A stretch of DNA of 64,000 bases from Bacteroidia bacterium (GTDB taxonomy: Bacteria > Bacteroidota > Bacteroidia > J057 > JADKCL01), in the NCBI GenBank assembly GCA_020635905.1, contig JACJYV010000001.1, forward strand, positions 1,477,282 through 1,541,281. Direction: 5' to 3'. Position numbers and translations under genes: made by a program. Under the pieces are notes generated by a model, which worked only from the letters and a program-made list of their open reading frames with translations, did no database searches and had not been told where the DNA came from. Below are positions 17,829 through 27,450 of the stretch, piece after piece (position 1 is the stretch's first letter; the number at the start of each line of letters is the position of its first letter).

Positions 17829-20434
17829 ATCCCCCCAAAAAACAATTCCAACCCAACCTTTTCCAGATCAACAGCGAAATACCTAACTGGTTGTTGCAAA
17901 AAGGTAATTATTACCTGATCCAATACAGCTCATTCCTCCACCAGCTGCGGGAATTTATTGAAAATAATACCCTTGAGGTCCACTTATTGAAAGTTGATGC
18001 CCAAACAGCGCCCAAAAACCTGAAACAAGCTGAAACAAAGGCAAGATTTCGATTTATTAAATCCCCAGACATCAATGATGATGGCAATTGGTATAGGTTA
18101 AATTCAAAACGTTACAGCTCGAAAAAGGAAGGAGACCGAATTTCAGACTTTCTATTCGGAGATTTTGCAGTCAAACTATATGAGGATAGGTCTGGAATAG
18201 CAGGATGTGAGATTTTGCACAGGCATGAAGAATCCGGAAGGATAAAAATCAACTCCTCCAAAAAGGAAATGACTTTATTTTTTCAACCAGATACCTACCA
18301 GGTCAGGATGCAGCTTAGCGCCATTAACCGGCTGAGGCATACCCCCCTCAGGGAATTCGCTCCACTGTATGATATTTTTGGCTCTGTAAGTTCAAGCTTC
18401 ACTGCCAAAAGCGACTGGGCTCAAATGCCCGAGCCTGATTGGATCATCTTAACCGACGATTTCATTGAAGGAATTAAGCAACAGCGCGAATTTGTCCGGA
18501 AAGCCCTTTATTCTCCTGATTTCGCAATCCTTGATGGGCCTCCAGGTTCTGGAAAAACCACCACCATCATAGAATTGGTCCTTCAACTGGCCAAGCTTGG
18601 AAAGCGCATCCTGTTGTGCTCATCAACCCATGTGGCAATTGACAATGTGTTGGAAAGAATACTCGGAGAAAACGACTGCGAAAAATGTGAACCATGGGTC
18701 ATGCCAGTAAGAATAGCCACTTTCGAAGACCAAATCAGCAAGGAAATTGTCAAGCCTTACGAATTCAGGAATTTGGTTCGGTCCAAAAGAAAAAAACTTA
18801 GAAAGTCTTTATCCTCCATATTAAACCCATCGCCAGCACAAATAGCCTTTCTTGATTATCTGAAGGAGGACCTGGCAAATGGAGAGGACAGTATCGAACG
18901 GCTCATTTTGGAAAGCGCCAACCTGGTTGCAGGAACTTGTACAGGCATCCTGCAACATCCTGATATCAGATCTGGGAAGGGATGGCCCGAATTCGATTAC
19001 CTAATTGTCGACGAAGCCTCAAAAGTAACATTCCAAGATTTTGTGATGCCAGCGCTTCATGCGAAGCGTTGGGTATTGGTGGGAGACGTCCACCAACTTT
19101 CACCTTATGTTGACGATGATTCCCTGGAACATTTCATTAATAACATAATACCAGACGAGGGGGAACGGAACTTTTTTCATCAAATGCATGCAATAAGGGT
19201 CGAATTTCAGAAAGCAAGGCAATACGGTGAAGTCTTAACTTTTTTCGGAGATTGGCACGGTAGAGATCTGGAAGACATGGCATCTATACTCCAGGGAGAA
19301 GGGATTCTTGCGATCTCCCTCTTGCGAGGTGGGCTGAATGCTCCTGGATTAGGCCTTCAGATTAATTCTGCCGACGTCCTGTTATGCCAGGAACACACCG
19401 AGGTTTATACTTTTTTAAAAAACTGCCTGAGGGTGAAATCACGATTATTAAACAAAGCACCAGGAGAGGGCTTCTGGGTAAGATATCAACAGGCGCTACA
19501 TCTGAACCGAAAAGGGAAAGTCATGGGTTGGAACTTTGACTTCACGGATAGGTCCTGGGGGAACGCTGTAGTGAGTAAGATCACGCAATATTATAGTTTC
19601 AGAGAGAACTCTGAGGCCACCTTACAGATTTTGCAGGAACTGGAGAGTCTCATCCCTAAGCATTCCCAGGAAAAAGTAATGGATCTGAAGCGGATTGCAT
19701 TTCCCAGCATTTTGGAAGTCTTGCAACGCGGTGCTGACATGGGAAAGCGCCAGAATTCACCTGATGTTTTCTCCTCTGGATTATCCAGCCCTTCAAAAGA
19801 ATGCAGATTTGTCTCAGTCCAGTTCCAGCACCGTATGCATCCCGACATTGCTGAAATCTCAAAGGATTATTTTTATTCCGAAAACGGAAATCTACAACCA
19901 GGCAGTAAAATGAAAACAAGAGCCTGGCACTTCCGCTCAAATCCATGCCGGGTAGAATGGTACTCTAATTCAGGCAAGAACACGGGCAAAAAAGATGAAA
20001 TTGTGAACAGCATTGAGGCCGACCATATGTTGAAAATATTATGCGAATTTATTGATGAATCCACCCATCTTTCAAAAACACTTGAGGTCGCTGTTTTAAC
20101 CTTTTACCGGGACCAGGAGGCTCTGTTAATGAAAATGTTGCGGAAACTTTTCCATCAACCTGACCAAAAATACGAATTTCTGCATAAGAACATAAAAGTT
20201 TCCCTTTGTACAGTCGATAGATTCCAGGGGCAGGAAGCCGATCTGGTATTGCTTGGATTTACCAAGGTAGGAAAATGGGCGCATTTCAATAGCCCGAACC
20301 GTCTAAACGTTGCCCTAACCCGGGCAAGGCACAAACTTATTCTTTTTGGCAATAAAAATTGGTTCGCCAATTATTCTTCATCAGAGGCCTTGCAGGCCTT
20401 GGCGAACCGATTTCCTTCCATCCTCCACACCTAA
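17825..20434 (+). CDS. SF1 Upf1/Dna2-like helicase
   Basis: An 869-residue ATP-dependent nucleic-acid helicase. Walker A is GPPGSGKTT (about 238-246), Walker B is LIVDEAS (about 393-399), motif III is VLVGDVHQLSP, the arginine motif is QFQHRMHP (about 660-667), and motifs V and VI are VDRFQGQEADLV and NVALTRARHKL (about 797-840). All core residues are intact. The first 230 residues are unknown and may bind a partner. About 200 extra residues separate motif III from QFQHRMHP, where a specificity domain may sit. I see no nuclease motif, unlike the larger helicase at 27451. It lies 12 nt before the next gene in operon A. Confidence 0.88.
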   Translation: MNPPKKQFQPNLFQINSEIPNWLLQKGNYYLIQYSSFLHQLREFIENNTLEVHLLKVDAQTAPKNLKQAETKARFRFIKSPDINDDGNWYRLNSKRYSSKKEGDRISDFLFGDFAVKLYEDRSGIAGCEILHRHEESGRIKINSSKKEMTLFFQPDTYQVRMQLSAINRLRHTPLREFAPLYDIFGSVSSSFTAKSDWAQMPEPDWIILTDDFIEGIKQQREFVRKALYSPDFAILDGPPGSGKTTTIIELVLQLAKLGKRILLCSSTHVAIDNVLERILGENDCEKCEPWVMPVRIATFEDQISKEIVKPYEFRNLVRSKRKKLRKSLSSILNPSPAQIAFLDYLKEDLANGEDSIERLILESANLVAGTCTGILQHPDIRSGKGWPEFDYLIVDEASKVTFQDFVMPALHAKRWVLVGDVHQLSPYVDDDSLEHFINNIIPDEGERNFFHQMHAIRVEFQKARQYGEVLTFFGDWHGRDLEDMASILQGEGILAISLLRGGLNAPGLGLQINSADVLLCQEHTEVYTFLKNCLRVKSRLLNKAPGEGFWVRYQQALHLNRKGKVMGWNFDFTDRSWGNAVVSKITQYYSFRENSEATLQILQELESLIPKHSQEKVMDLKRIAFPSILEVLQRGADMGKRQNSPDVFSSGLSSPSKECRFVSVQFQHRMHPDIAEISKDYFYSENGNLQPGSKMKTRAWHFRSNPCRVEWYSNSGKNTGKKDEIVNSIEADHMLKILCEFIDESTHLSKTLEVAVLTFYRDQEALLMKMLRKLFHQPDQKYEFLHKNIKVSLCTVDRFQGQEADLVLLGFTKVGKWAHFNSPNRLNVALTRARHKLILFGNKNWFANYSSSEALQALANRFPSILHT

Positions 20435-20446
20435 AAAAATTGAACA

Positions 20447-21574
20447 ATGAATTACGAGATAATACTTAGCAAAAGTATCACTGCCAAACGATTCGGAGTT
20501 CAAGGTACCGTGGCATCCCCAACTAAACGAAGCAGCCTAATCCCAGTCCTCATGCTGGCTGCTGAATTGGAAGAAGAAGGCAAAAACTTAACGGCTTTGG
20601 CCCTAAGGGCAAACCTGTTGTCCAACCTGTCAATTGTAGCCTCCAAAAATATTCTTGATCGGTTAACTCGCCTTGGCCTTTTCTATAAATTAGATTCAAA
20701 CGGATACTTTCAGCTTGGAACTATAGAGATTGGAGACGCTTATGTCCTCACTGAAATGGGCAAGGAAGCTGCAAACCAACAGGAAATATGGGAAAATCAG
20801 TACGGTTCATGGGAGATTCTGGTTGTAAATCATCCCTATTTTCCCATGAGCATAATTGAATTGATTCCTTCCAAATTTGCAAAGGAGGAGGATAAGGAGG
20901 ATAGCGAAAATAGTTCCAGGCAGAATTCTGGCTCCTCTCCCCTTCCCAGGCTGGTCCTTGAGCAGGTTGAAAAAAACCAGGAACTATCAAAGGGAAGAAA
21001 AAGAATTGAGAATCTTGAGTCAAAATGCCAGACATACCCCGATCAACCTCTAATTTTAAAGGTCAAGGTTAGTTCCAAGGGGGTGATAGCGCAGCTTTTT
21101 CAGAGTGAAAATGAGTTAATTAGTAACCCATTGCTGGACATTTCACCCAATGAAGCAATTACAGAATTATTAAATATTGCTTCAAACGGAAACTATGATT
21201 CAGTGAATAATCAGGTAAGAACCCATTTCGACCCGAATAACCTTTCTCTGGAACGGAGTATTGAAATATATCGCCCTAAATTAGGAAAAGAATCCTTTGA
21301 GAATACCCTGGTTCCAAGGGTTCCCCACTTCCCCAAAAGCAGAGAAGATGCAATTCAATGGCACTACCATCTGCTTTGCAAAACTCCCATCGAATGGTTC
21401 AGTAGTCCCACTGCTTTCAATAAACATGAAAGGACCTTTGCAGCAATATTTGCTCCTGAATTTGAAATTTTGCCCGTTAGTCTGGAATCTGCGGTTGAAT
21501 TCAACCGGCAGCTTAATACCCAATTCTATGACCGAATGAACTTTGAAACCCTTAACGATCTTGCGTACTCATGA
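20447..21574 (+). CDS. hypothetical protein with possible N-terminal winged helix
   Basis: 375 residues. Residues about 25-110 read as three helices and a hairpin (LIPVLMLAAELEEEGKN, ILDRLTRLGLFYKLDSNG, YFQLG), which resembles a winged-helix DNA-binding domain. A charged linker (about 145-200) follows, and the C-terminal half is unknown. The protein at 41421 in operon B has a similar opening, so the two may be functional counterparts. It overlaps the PLD gene by 4 nt. Confidence 0.5.
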   Translation: MNYEIILSKSITAKRFGVQGTVASPTKRSSLIPVLMLAAELEEEGKNLTALALRANLLSNLSIVASKNILDRLTRLGLFYKLDSNGYFQLGTIEIGDAYVLTEMGKEAANQQEIWENQYGSWEILVVNHPYFPMSIIELIPSKFAKEEDKEDSENSSRQNSGSSPLPRLVLEQVEKNQELSKGRKRIENLESKCQTYPDQPLILKVKVSSKGVIAQLFQSENELISNPLLDISPNEAITELLNIASNGNYDSVNNQVRTHFDPNNLSLERSIEIYRPKLGKESFENTLVPRVPHFPKSREDAIQWHYHLLCKTPIEWFSSPTAFNKHERTFAAIFAPEFEILPVSLESAVEFNRQLNTQFYDRMNFETLNDLAYS

Positions 21575-23034
21575 GCGCCTTAACAATTACAAAAGAACTG
21601 AAATCATCCAAAATGTATCCCATTGTACTGCTTCATCATGGGGGAGGATGGAACCCCTTCGAAAATGGCAATACCGCCATTTTTGAAACCGGCCCCCAGG
21701 AGATCCTTTTGAAGAAAATGATTGAAATGGTAGATCGTGCCCAAAATATTGTCTGCTTTCAATCCTTCCTGATGCAAAACGGACCTTTTTTCTCATCTCT
21801 CAAAAATGCCGCGAAAAGGGGAGTCCGGATATATGCTTTGGGGGCAGCAGAGGCGAGACTTGCAAACCAAAACGAGGAAGAAGACTTCAAAAAAGAAGAT
21901 TATATCAACCTATTGAATGAGACGTTCAAAGGGCACATCATCTTCAGAACAGCCGACTATTTTCATGCAAAATACCTTTTGATTGATCCCAATACTACAA
22001 ATGCTGAAGGATTCCTCCTGACCTGCAACTTTACCAAAAAGGCATTTACGGTCAATCCTGAACTCGGGCTTCTTCTGGATGGTCGTCAGGTTTCCGAGCT
22101 CTTTGAGGTTTTCGTCTATCACTTTTGGGAATATTCAGCCCATCAGCATGGAAAAACGGAGCAATTCAAAGCCGTTATCCCTTCAAACCGTTTTAATCCC
22201 AAGCCATGGAACCATGTGAGAATCACCAGCCCCAACCTCGCTGCGAACAGTCTTCTTCCATCCCTGATGGCTGCAATCAGAAATTCCTCCGAATCCATCA
22301 CAGTTTCAGCATTCGGATTCGAAAGGGATCATGATCTTTGCAAGGAAATTCTCAAAAAGGCAGAAGCAGGTTTGCAAGTTACCATTTTTGCCCCCCCGAG
22401 AAGACCAATTTTGGATGGATTTGCAAAACAAATCGTACAAGCAGGGGGGAAGGTCATTTCTCAAAGCTTGTTACATGCCAAGTTCCTGGTTGCAGATCAG
22501 AAAGTTGGCTATCTATTTACAGCCAACCTGGAATCCAGAGGACTTGATTCAGGGATGGAGGTTGGAGTCCTTCTTTCTGAGGACCAGGTAGGGGAATTGA
22601 ATAATCTGATTAAACGGTGGAAGGAAGATTTTCAATTTCTTTTGAGAACAAATATTCAAACTGTCCATATGCCGAATCAAGAATTCTCTGAACTCGGAAG
22701 TGACGGCAAACTAATTAAGAAAAAAATTGAACCATCAGCCGAAATTTTTGAGAAAAGAAGCCTTAAACACGTCTCCGACCTGCGTAGAGCACTGAAGGAC
22801 TTTGAATCCAGAAAGCCAAAAGAGAATGCCATCACTACCATCCATTTGCTGGAACTTGAGGCTCCCCCACCCCCGGAAACTCAAGATCGGGAGGCGATCG
22901 CACCTGGATTGATCAGGTTAAGCCTCAAGGAAAAGAGTGGTTCAAAGTTTGGAATTCACCTTACGGACGCCTTTCAGCCGGAATCCCTGAATGCTGTAGA
23001 TCCGAAATGGAATAATTGGCCTGTCTTTATTTAG
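21571..23034 (+). CDS. phospholipase D-fold nuclease/phosphodiesterase with two HKD motifs
   Basis: A 487-residue PLD-superfamily protein. Both HxKx4D catalytic motifs are intact: HAKYLLID (about 132-139) and HAKFLVAD (about 304-311), each followed by the N/E-containing strand (TCNFTKKAF; TANLESRGL). The pair would form one active site through a phospho-histidine intermediate. There is no signal peptide, so the substrate is probably cytoplasmic nucleic acid. PLD proteins accompany helicases in DISARM (DrmC) and Dpd (DpdK), which supports a defence role here. The C-terminal 120 residues are charged and unknown. It is the fourth gene of operon A. Confidence 0.85.
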   Translation: MSALTITKELKSSKMYPIVLLHHGGGWNPFENGNTAIFETGPQEILLKKMIEMVDRAQNIVCFQSFLMQNGPFFSSLKNAAKRGVRIYALGAAEARLANQNEEEDFKKEDYINLLNETFKGHIIFRTADYFHAKYLLIDPNTTNAEGFLLTCNFTKKAFTVNPELGLLLDGRQVSELFEVFVYHFWEYSAHQHGKTEQFKAVIPSNRFNPKPWNHVRITSPNLAANSLLPSLMAAIRNSSESITVSAFGFERDHDLCKEILKKAEAGLQVTIFAPPRRPILDGFAKQIVQAGGKVISQSLLHAKFLVADQKVGYLFTANLESRGLDSGMEVGVLLSEDQVGELNNLIKRWKEDFQFLLRTNIQTVHMPNQEFSELGSDGKLIKKKIEPSAEIFEKRSLKHVSDLRRALKDFESRKPKENAITTIHLLELEAPPPPETQDREAIAPGLIRLSLKEKSGSKFGIHLTDAFQPESLNAVDPKWNNWPVFI

Positions 23035-23045
23035 AATGAAAAAAA

Positions 23046-24599
23046 ATGAAAAAGGACCCAAAACATAAATTACTTACCTGGCACGCATTGGCTCATGGAG
23101 TCATCGTAACTGCCAGGTGCTTAAATCTTCTTTGGAAGGAGGAAGGCATTCGTATTTCGGAGGTAGTTTACCTGCAAAATTCTGACCTGACGGACAAGGA
23201 TGTTTCCGAATTACAATACCTTTCCAGACTAAATCAAGGGACTCGGGGAGAAAATTTGCTTCGAGATTCGGAGGAATTCATTCAGGTTTGTGCCGATTTT
23301 CAAGATTCAGGACCTTCGCCAAGGATTCTGCAAAAACGCCTTAACCTCGCAAGCCCAACTGACTACGAATCAATTTGGAAATCGGTACGGGGCCTTTTGG
23401 ACACCCTGGGGGGATTAACCCACGACCAGATTCAGTACCATATCAACCTTTCGCCTGGTACGCCCCAAATGCATGTGGTTTGGTTAATGCTAAATTCAGG
23501 AGGTCACCTCCCTGACAATACCCGCTTGTGGTCAACCCAAATTGATCGAAAAACCAACCGCACTTTTCTTGATGAAATCAAATTCAAACCGAAAGCTTAC
23601 TTATCTGAGGTTTTTGAAAAAAAGCTTCGAATTGGAAAGCAGCTAAATGACGAAACCAAACTATCCTCCTCAGGAAAACGCTACCAGGCAATTGAGCAAT
23701 TATTGACCTTTGCCATGGTTCCGGCTGCTCCTATTCTCGTATTGGGAGAGCGGGGGGTGGGAAAATCGACCTTGATAAAAGAACGTTTAGAAGAAACGAA
23801 AACAGGATTCGTCGAAATAGCCTGTGGCACCTTTTCTGATGAACTTTTTCGCTCTGAGATGTTTGGGCACCAAAAAGGATCATTTTCCGGAGCCTTAGAA
23901 AATAAAGAAGGTCTGATTGAAAAAATTGCAAAGGGAGGAATTCTTTTTCTGGATGAGATACAGGACCTGAGCAAGCTTAATCAACGACTTTTGCTTCAAA
24001 TCCTGCAAGAACAAATCTATTACCCCATCGGGGCAGAAAACCCGCGAAAGGCAAATTTCCGGATCATTTGCGCAACGAACTTTTCATTGCCGAGCCTCCT
24101 GGCTTCGGATCGGCTTGATCTAGATTTTTTCGACCGAATCTCCCGATTCATGGTCCAAATCCCTGCTCTAAGGGATTGCCCTGAAGACTTACCCATAATT
24201 TGGGAAACCACCTGGAGAAATGTCACCTCTTTTGATCCAACCCTATCTGAAATAAGATTTGATAAAGTCAAAGACCAATTATCTGGATTCACCCTCATTG
24301 GCAACATCCGTGATTTGGAGCGGGTCGCATCTCTTATTCTGGTTGGGAAAATCAAGAAAAAATCTGATAGAACGGCGATTTCATCTGCATTTGAGGAGTT
24401 TGATCGTTTTGAGAAAATGAAAAAAAATAATGAGCCTTCGGAGGCAGGTGCGTTTTTTCAACGCGGTAATACCCACAAGGAAATCATGGTTTCATTCAAG
24501 CAAGAATTTTACAAATGGGCAATAATTACTTATGGCTCTGTGGCCAAAGCCGCAAAGGAATTGGAAGTTGCAGAAAACACTATTCGGGGTATGAAGTAG
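23046..24599 (+). CDS. RtcR-like regulator: CARF-like domain plus sigma-54-type AAA+ with altered GAFTGA
   Basis: 517 residues. The N-terminal 190 residues resemble a CARF/RtcR ligand-binding fold, with the characteristic NLSPGTPQM turn near residue 140. The AAA+ domain has Walker A GERGVGKST (about 235-243), Walker B ILFLDEIQ, sensor I CATN and an arginine-bearing FDRISRF. The loop that normally contacts sigma-54 (GAFTGA) reads GSFSGA. The C-terminus (GSVAKAAKELEVAENTIRG) is a Fis-like helix-turn-helix. It closes operon A and would activate it, or RNA repair-like genes elsewhere, in response to a nucleotide or RNA-end ligand. The altered loop leaves sigma-54 contact uncertain. Confidence 0.78.
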   Translation: MKKDPKHKLLTWHALAHGVIVTARCLNLLWKEEGIRISEVVYLQNSDLTDKDVSELQYLSRLNQGTRGENLLRDSEEFIQVCADFQDSGPSPRILQKRLNLASPTDYESIWKSVRGLLDTLGGLTHDQIQYHINLSPGTPQMHVVWLMLNSGGHLPDNTRLWSTQIDRKTNRTFLDEIKFKPKAYLSEVFEKKLRIGKQLNDETKLSSSGKRYQAIEQLLTFAMVPAAPILVLGERGVGKSTLIKERLEETKTGFVEIACGTFSDELFRSEMFGHQKGSFSGALENKEGLIEKIAKGGILFLDEIQDLSKLNQRLLLQILQEQIYYPIGAENPRKANFRIICATNFSLPSLLASDRLDLDFFDRISRFMVQIPALRDCPEDLPIIWETTWRNVTSFDPTLSEIRFDKVKDQLSGFTLIGNIRDLERVASLILVGKIKKKSDRTAISSAFEEFDRFEKMKKNNEPSEAGAFFQRGNTHKEIMVSFKQEFYKWAIITYGSVAKAAKELEVAENTIRGMK

Positions 24600-24870
24600 A
24601 GAAAAAAAATGGGGTTCATTTAATAATACTAAAATGAATCCAATTGAATAGGTTTTGCCTAACTTGCAATGGTGTTAAGATTTCAAAAATCATCAGGCTT
24701 ATCAACTTGAGTTTGAGGTAATCATTTCATGGAAATATCGACAGTATTCGGAAGCCGTAGAATTCAGCATTGGGAGACTACTACCTTTGCAAAAAAAGAC
24801 AAAAACCACTTACATTTAATCCTCAAAAAATTCATGCCCAAACTCTTGAGTTACTATCTTGCCAATCGAA
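24600..24870 (+). other. spacer between operon A and the 476-codon gene
   Basis: No coding sequence is apparent. One imperfect hairpin pairs GGTTCATTT (24613-24621) with AAATGAATCC (24632-24641), but no T tract follows, so it is at best a weak terminator for operon A. Confidence 0.3.
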
Positions 24871-26289
24871 ATGGACAAAATTCTATGCATTTTTAAGTCG
24901 CTGAGACCGGAGGAAATTGATCGCTTTAAAGCCTATCTGGAATCACCATATTTTTCTATCCCCAACTACCTTAAAGAGTTTGGATTTTCCTGGATAAGAG
25001 TTTATTCCGATAATAACTGGTTGTCCACAAATGCAGAAAATACATGGTCCTCAATTTTCCCAGGGAAGCCCTTCCATGATGGAAAATGGAGGAAAAGAAA
25101 GTCAGAATTACTAAGACTAATTGAGCAATTTCTTTTAGTTGAACGACAAATGAAAATGCGTTCAAAGATGGAGGAGGACATTGACTTGCTTTTAGAATTT
25201 CACGAGCGAAAAATAAATGGCGAATTTGAAAAAAAATGGAGATTAATGGAAAAAGGCCTCACTCCAATTTTACAGGACGGAGACGACATTTTAAATCGGT
25301 CAAAATTTTACCGCATCGTTTATAATCACTTAAGAGGGCTCCACAACCCTAATAAACCCAATCCTGATGAAACCAGACTGTTGGAAATAGACCGGGAGCT
25401 AATGAATACTTATTTCCGTTGGATGGAAATGAAAACCCAAGCAATTATCGCGAATCGAATTCTTATGGGAAGCCCAGTCCCCAAAAGTAACGAGCCACTA
25501 TGGCCTCTTTCATCTGATATTCCAAACCAACCGCTTTTCAATTTATACAAAGTATTAATCGAAAGCCTCACTCTAAATACTATTCAATCACTAAATAGTT
25601 TTCTTGAGGTTTTTCAAAAAGAAAGTAGCCACATATCCTCAAATGAAGGAAAATTACTTTTATCATTTGGAATCAATCAATTGACGCGTCAGTATCTCCG
25701 AAATAAGGACAAATCTATCGCCGAGAAATTATTCGAATTCTATGAATTGGCAATTAGCCAGGAACTCATTTTAGACCGTTGGGGAGAGATCACCCATGTG
25801 CACTTTAAAAACATTATAAGTGTATCCTTAAAAGTAGATCGACCCGATTTTGCCAATCAGTTTATTACAACTTTTGGAAACAGACTTGGGCCAGGTGATG
25901 AAAATTCCGATACTCTTGCTTTAAGCAAGGCGATGATCGCTTTTTCAAAAGGGGATTACAAAACTTGTTTGAAAATTGTAAGAAAAGCCAATCCCAAAGG
26001 ATACCTCACCTTTGATTTCAGAGTATATGAATTAAAGGCACTATACGAACTAAAGGAATGGGACCAATTGGAGTATAAAATTCAAAATTATGACCGCTTT
26101 CTCCATCGATCCACACTTCCAAAAGACAGAATAAATCTAAGGTTGGAAAGCCTCAAATTTTTAAAAAGGATAATCAATGCCTCTCATCCTTTTGACCAAA
26201 ACCTTGATCTCTTGAAAATTGAGATTGAAGAAAACCAACCCCATGATTCTGATTGGCTTCTTCAGAAAATCAAAGAAAAAATGGCCTGA
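24871..26289 (+). CDS. conserved Bacteroidota hypothetical protein, helical repeat type
   Basis: 472 residues, soluble and almost entirely helical, with the opening pattern IFKSLRPEEIDRFKAYLESP. That resembles a family common in Saprospiraceae-like genomes, in which an N-terminal helix pair precedes TPR-like repeats; function is unknown. ATG at 24871 is preferred to the in-frame TTG at 24859 because it starts the conserved region. It is a lone gene between the two helicase operons, and its stop codon lies inside a terminator hairpin. I see no reason to link it to either operon. Confidence 0.6.
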   Translation: MDKILCIFKSLRPEEIDRFKAYLESPYFSIPNYLKEFGFSWIRVYSDNNWLSTNAENTWSSIFPGKPFHDGKWRKRKSELLRLIEQFLLVERQMKMRSKMEEDIDLLLEFHERKINGEFEKKWRLMEKGLTPILQDGDDILNRSKFYRIVYNHLRGLHNPNKPNPDETRLLEIDRELMNTYFRWMEMKTQAIIANRILMGSPVPKSNEPLWPLSSDIPNQPLFNLYKVLIESLTLNTIQSLNSFLEVFQKESSHISSNEGKLLLSFGINQLTRQYLRNKDKSIAEKLFEFYELAISQELILDRWGEITHVHFKNIISVSLKVDRPDFANQFITTFGNRLGPGDENSDTLALSKAMIAFSKGDYKTCLKIVRKANPKGYLTFDFRVYELKALYELKEWDQLEYKIQNYDRFLHRSTLPKDRINLRLESLKFLKRIINASHPFDQNLDLLKIEIEENQPHDSDWLLQKIKEKMA

Positions 26290-26310
26290 GAGTTTCTCAG
26301 GCCATTTTTT
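26281..26310. terminator. bidirectional Rho-independent terminator
   Basis: ATGGCCTGAGA pairs perfectly with TCTCAGGCCAT over a 3-nt loop. T residues follow on the plus strand and an A run precedes it (GAAAAA), giving a T tract on the minus strand too. It serves the gene ending at 26289 and the convergent gene ending at 26338. Confidence 0.85.
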
Positions 26311-26337
26311 AAATGGAATTGCGCATATTTAGGTTGG

Positions 26338-27054
26338 CTAATAAGCTATTTTTAGAAACTCCCTCCCCCCGTTATCAAAGTGAATTTCCAAAAAGTAAAT
26401 TCTTAAAGAGTTTACTTCAGGCAAGTTGAATCTGACCTCTTTAGAATATACTTCATCAAGTTGAATGACGACCTCCCCGTCCAGGGCCCAGGTTTTAACT
26501 CCTAAAATATCAGACTGGGCTACCACCAGGACATCACCTCCAGCCCTTACCTTGACGAAAGCCTCTGGGAAATTTTTCTTTTTCCCTGGAAAATCTTCAA
26601 TGGCAATTATGGAGATTCCCCCTGAAGCCAAGTTCAATGTAACAAGCCTCCCCTCTCCTGAATACTTGTAGTCGTCATTCCTGTTTACAGAAATCTCATA
26701 AATAAACTCAGTAGGACCAGAAGCAAGCTCATCAGTTTCAATCCAGGTATTTCCCGCCTCGAAAAGCCAGGATGAATCTGGAACTTCAACAGATATTTCT
26801 GTATTTGCTCCTGAATCAGCCTCAATAGTGACCAAAACCGAAATCCCGTTAATCTCCTCCATTGGAGCGGTCTTATAGTTTATTGAATAACTACCTGGCG
26901 AAAGGGAATCCCACGACAGGCCAACTTCCTGAGAGTAACAATTCTCAAAAGAAAATGAGAATAGAAGGAAAAATAAAAATGGTAAGAGTAAATGATTGGT
27001 CGAAGCAATTTCAGTTCCTGGAACCGTCCATGCATAAGTAAGTTTGTTTTTCAT
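26338..27054 (-). CDS. secreted beta-rich protein, possible T9SS-like C-terminus
   Basis: 238 residues. An N-terminal hydrophobic segment (LLLPFLFFLLFSFSF) and cleavage-like CYSQ near residue 42 indicate export. The rest is beta-rich. The last residues (IYFLEIHFDNGGREFLKIAY) resemble the end of a T9SS type A sorting domain, but the preceding conserved segments are not obvious. The cargo function is unknown. The gene stands alone, convergent with the 472-residue gene. Confidence 0.55.
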   Translation of the reverse strand: MKNKLTYAWTVPGTEIASTNHLLLPFLFFLLFSFSFENCYSQEVGLSWDSLSPGSYSINYKTAPMEEINGISVLVTIEADSGANTEISVEVPDSSWLFEAGNTWIETDELASGPTEFIYEISVNRNDDYKYSGEGRLVTLNLASGGISIIAIEDFPGKKKNFPEAFVKVRAGGDVLVVAQSDILGVKTWALDGEVVIQLDEVYSKEVRFNLPEVNSLRIYFLEIHFDNGGREFLKIAY

Positions 27055-27450
27055 TTGTATTTCAATGGTTTTTGGTTAGAAAAAATATTGTTAGCGCAAT
27101 CCCCCTTCCAATTGCAAATCATTGTCCAAATGAAAAAATGGCCATAATGATCACTTAATGGCACATGCCAAAACAAAAAGCCATCAAATCTCCCAGCATA
27201 TCCATCAAAAAATGATGGCAAAACCAAAACATTTCCAACAACAAGGACCGAAGTTTTGTATGCTGTTACCCGATTCCAAACTGAATGAAGTATCGAAAAG
27301 GAAGTATCCAAACTCCCTCCTGTATCCAGGGGAACAATTTGCAATTTTTGTCATTTGACAACATCAAAGAAACTCCCTAATTAGCCCATAATACAGGAAT
27401 ACCGGAATTATCACCCGAAATCGTAGGGAACAATTAAAAAATCATAAAAA
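27055..27450 (+). other. intergenic region upstream of operon B
   Basis: 396 nt between divergent genes. A 97-codon minus-strand frame (27051-27344) exists but has weak coding character. The only regulatory signal I can pick out is the candidate -24/-12 element near 27329. Confidence 0.4.
27328..27343 (+). promoter_or_regulatory. candidate sigma-54 promoter for operon B
   Basis: AGGGGAACAATTTGCA has GG and GC separated by exactly 10 nt and a perfect TTTGCA -12 element. The -24 element is poor beyond GG (GGGGA for GGCAC). It lies about 108 nt before the first ATG. A regulator with an intact GAFTGA loop is encoded in the same operon. Confidence 0.35.

Noticed and set aside
24613..24641. Hairpin after operon A as a strong terminator
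   Set aside because: The stem contains a mismatch or wobble and no T tract follows; kept only as a note in the spacer entry.
27051..27344. 97-codon minus-strand frame upstream of the secreted protein
   Set aside because: It overlaps the start of the 26338-27054 gene, has no family signature and has unremarkable composition; treated as intergenic.
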